Origin: Thiobacillaceae bacterium
GTDB taxonomy: Bacteria > Pseudomonadota > Gammaproteobacteria > Burkholderiales > Thiobacillaceae
Direction of reading: 5' to 3'
Assembly (NCBI GenBank): GCA_012274165.1
Contig: JAAPAA010000284.1
Location: 1-6,417 of the forward strand
Length of the DNA stretch: 6,417 nucleotides
Position numbers and translations under genes: made by a program. Below the pieces are notes generated by a model. That model saw only the letters and a program-made list of their open reading frames with translations, was not told where the DNA came from and did not search any database. Positions 5,430 through 6,417 of this stretch are shown one piece after another (the stretch's first letter is position 1; every line of letters starts with the position of its first letter).

Positions 5430-6417
5430 ATGTCCGACCGTACCGCACTGATCCGTACCCTGCTCGCCCAACGCATCCTAATTCTCGACGGCGCGATGGG
5501 AACGATGATCCAGTCATACAAGCTTGAAGAGGCTGACTATCGCGGCGCGCGCTTCGCCGATTTCGCACACGACCTGAAGGGCAACAACGATCTGTTGTGC
5601 CTGACCCAGCCTGCGATCATCAAGGCAATCCACGCCAAGTATCTGGCCGCGGGCGCGGATATTCTGGAAACCAACAGCTTTAATGCGACCTCGATCTCCA
5701 TGGCGGATTACCACATGGAATTCCTGGTGGCGGAGTTGAACTTTGCCGCCGCCCGGTTGGCACGCGAGGCTGCCGATGAGGCGACCGCGCTGAACCCGGA
5801 CAAGCCGCGTTTTGTCGCCGGCGTGCTCGGCCCCACTTCGCGCACCGCGACGATTTCGCCGGATGTGAACGACCCCGGCTTCCGCAATGTGAGCTTCGAC
5901 CAGTTGCGCGTGGCGTATCTGGAAGCGATCGACGGTCTGGTCAAAGGCGGAGCCGACATCCTGATGGTCGAAACGATTTTCGATACCTTGAACGCGAAGG
6001 CGGCGCTGTTTGCCATCGAAGAGTATTTCGAGATCAACGCCATGCGGCTGCCGGTGATGATTTCCGGCACCATCACCGACGCCTCGGGCCGCACGCTCTC
6101 GGGACAAACCGGCGAGGCGTTCTGGAATTCGGTGCGTCATGCCCAGCCTTTGTCGATCGGCCTCAACTGCGCGCTCGGCCCCGATCTGCTGCGGCAATAC
6201 GTCAACGAGCTCTCGAACAAGGCCGACACCTTTATTTCAGCCCACCCCAACGCCGGGCTGCCGAACGCGTTTGGCGAATACGACATGGACGGCGCGGAAA
6301 TGGCCGTGCACATCGGCGAATGGGCGCGCTCGGGCTTGTTGAATATTGTCGGTGGCTGCTGCGGCACTTCGCCCGCGCACATCGCAGCGATTGCGAAATC
6401 GGTCGAAGGCGTCGCCC
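5430..6417 (+). CDS. metH: MetH cobalamin-dependent methionine synthase, N-terminal 329 residues (continues past window)
   Basis: The open frame from ATG 5430 runs off the right edge without a stop. It covers the homocysteine S-methyltransferase domain of MetH, which transfers a methyl group from methylcobalamin to homocysteine to make methionine in the cytoplasm. Seen in order: ILDGAMGTMIQ (18-28), KGNNDLL, ETNSFNAT, VAGVLGPTSRTATISPDVND, VETIFDTLNAKAA, ISGTITDASGRTLSGQT, GLNCALGP with Cys247, PNAGLPNAFGEYD, and GGCCGTSP with Cys310 and Cys311. The three cysteines are the zinc ligands that bind homocysteine, and they sit at the same numbers as in the E. coli enzyme as recalled, so there are no internal gains or losses. 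Full MetH is about 1,230 residues; the folate, cobalamin and reactivation domains would lie to the right. The gene is divergent from prsT across 210 bases. There is no clear Shine-Dalgarno; the ATG fits the usual N-terminus. Confidence 0.96.
   Translation, partial: MSDRTALIRTLLAQRILILDGAMGTMIQSYKLEEADYRGARFADFAHDLKGNNDLLCLTQPAIIKAIHAKYLAAGADILETNSFNATSISMADYHMEFLVAELNFAAARLAREAADEATALNPDKPRFVAGVLGPTSRTATISPDVNDPGFRNVSFDQLRVAYLEAIDGLVKGGADILMVETIFDTLNAKAALFAIEEYFEINAMRLPVMISGTITDASGRTLSGQTGEAFWNSVRHAQPLSIGLNCALGPDLLRQYVNELSNKADTFISAHPNAGLPNAFGEYDMDGAEMAVHIGEWARSGLLNIVGGCCGTSPAHIAAIAKSVEGVA

Noticed and set aside
5514..6197. Open minus-strand frame of 227 codons opposite metH
   Set aside because: The plus strand here encodes MetH with all expected motifs; the minus frame is Arg/Gln/Gly-rich, matches no family and is a shadow of GC-rich codon use.

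Overview
The window looks like chromosomal DNA from a betaproteobacterium, probably of the Nitrosomonadales type. This rests on the protein sequences (FabF, SecA and MetH of betaproteobacterial/gammaproteobacterial kind, a short DUF721/DciA-like protein next to secA) and on a PEP-CTERM/exosortase system with a PrsT protein, which is common in EPS-forming betaproteobacteria. The genus cannot be fixed from the sequence alone.

Layout, left to right. (1) 1-146: the first 45 codons of fabF on the plus strand. (2) 122-376: the first ~85 codons of secA on the minus strand. The two fragments run tail into tail and share about 25 bases, so both are cut off at the same point; this looks like a chimeric join at the left edge. 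(3) 466-897 (+): a DUF721/DciA-like small protein, divergent from secA. (4) 954-1340 (-): a single-domain rhodanese with its catalytic Cys. (5) 1401-1427: a strong symmetrical terminator. (6) 1445-2314 (-): a secreted PEP-CTERM protein, a predicted exosortase substrate. (7) 2496-5219 (-): prsT, the large TPR protein of the PEP-CTERM/exosortase system. (8) 5430 to the window end (+): the N-terminal 329 residues of metH, cobalamin-dependent methionine synthase, which continues beyond the window.

The most informative regulatory signal is a pair of sigma-54 (-24/-12) promoter matches on the minus strand, one 45 nt upstream of the PEP-CTERM start and one 48 nt upstream of the prsT start. Both carry the invariant GG and GC at correct spacing and both predict leaders of about 35 nt. 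They also settle the start codons, because the longest open frames of both genes begin upstream of these promoters. This agrees with the known RpoN/PrsK-PrsR control of PEP-CTERM genes and suggests that the sorting-system TPR protein and its neighbouring substrate are switched on together. The housekeeping genes (DciA-like, rhodanese, metH) show no such elements. No tRNA, rRNA, CRISPR array, insertion sequence or riboswitch was recognised. The system present (PEP-CTERM/exosortase) is a described one; what is unusual is the PrsT without a lipobox cysteine, the paired promoters and the chimeric left end.
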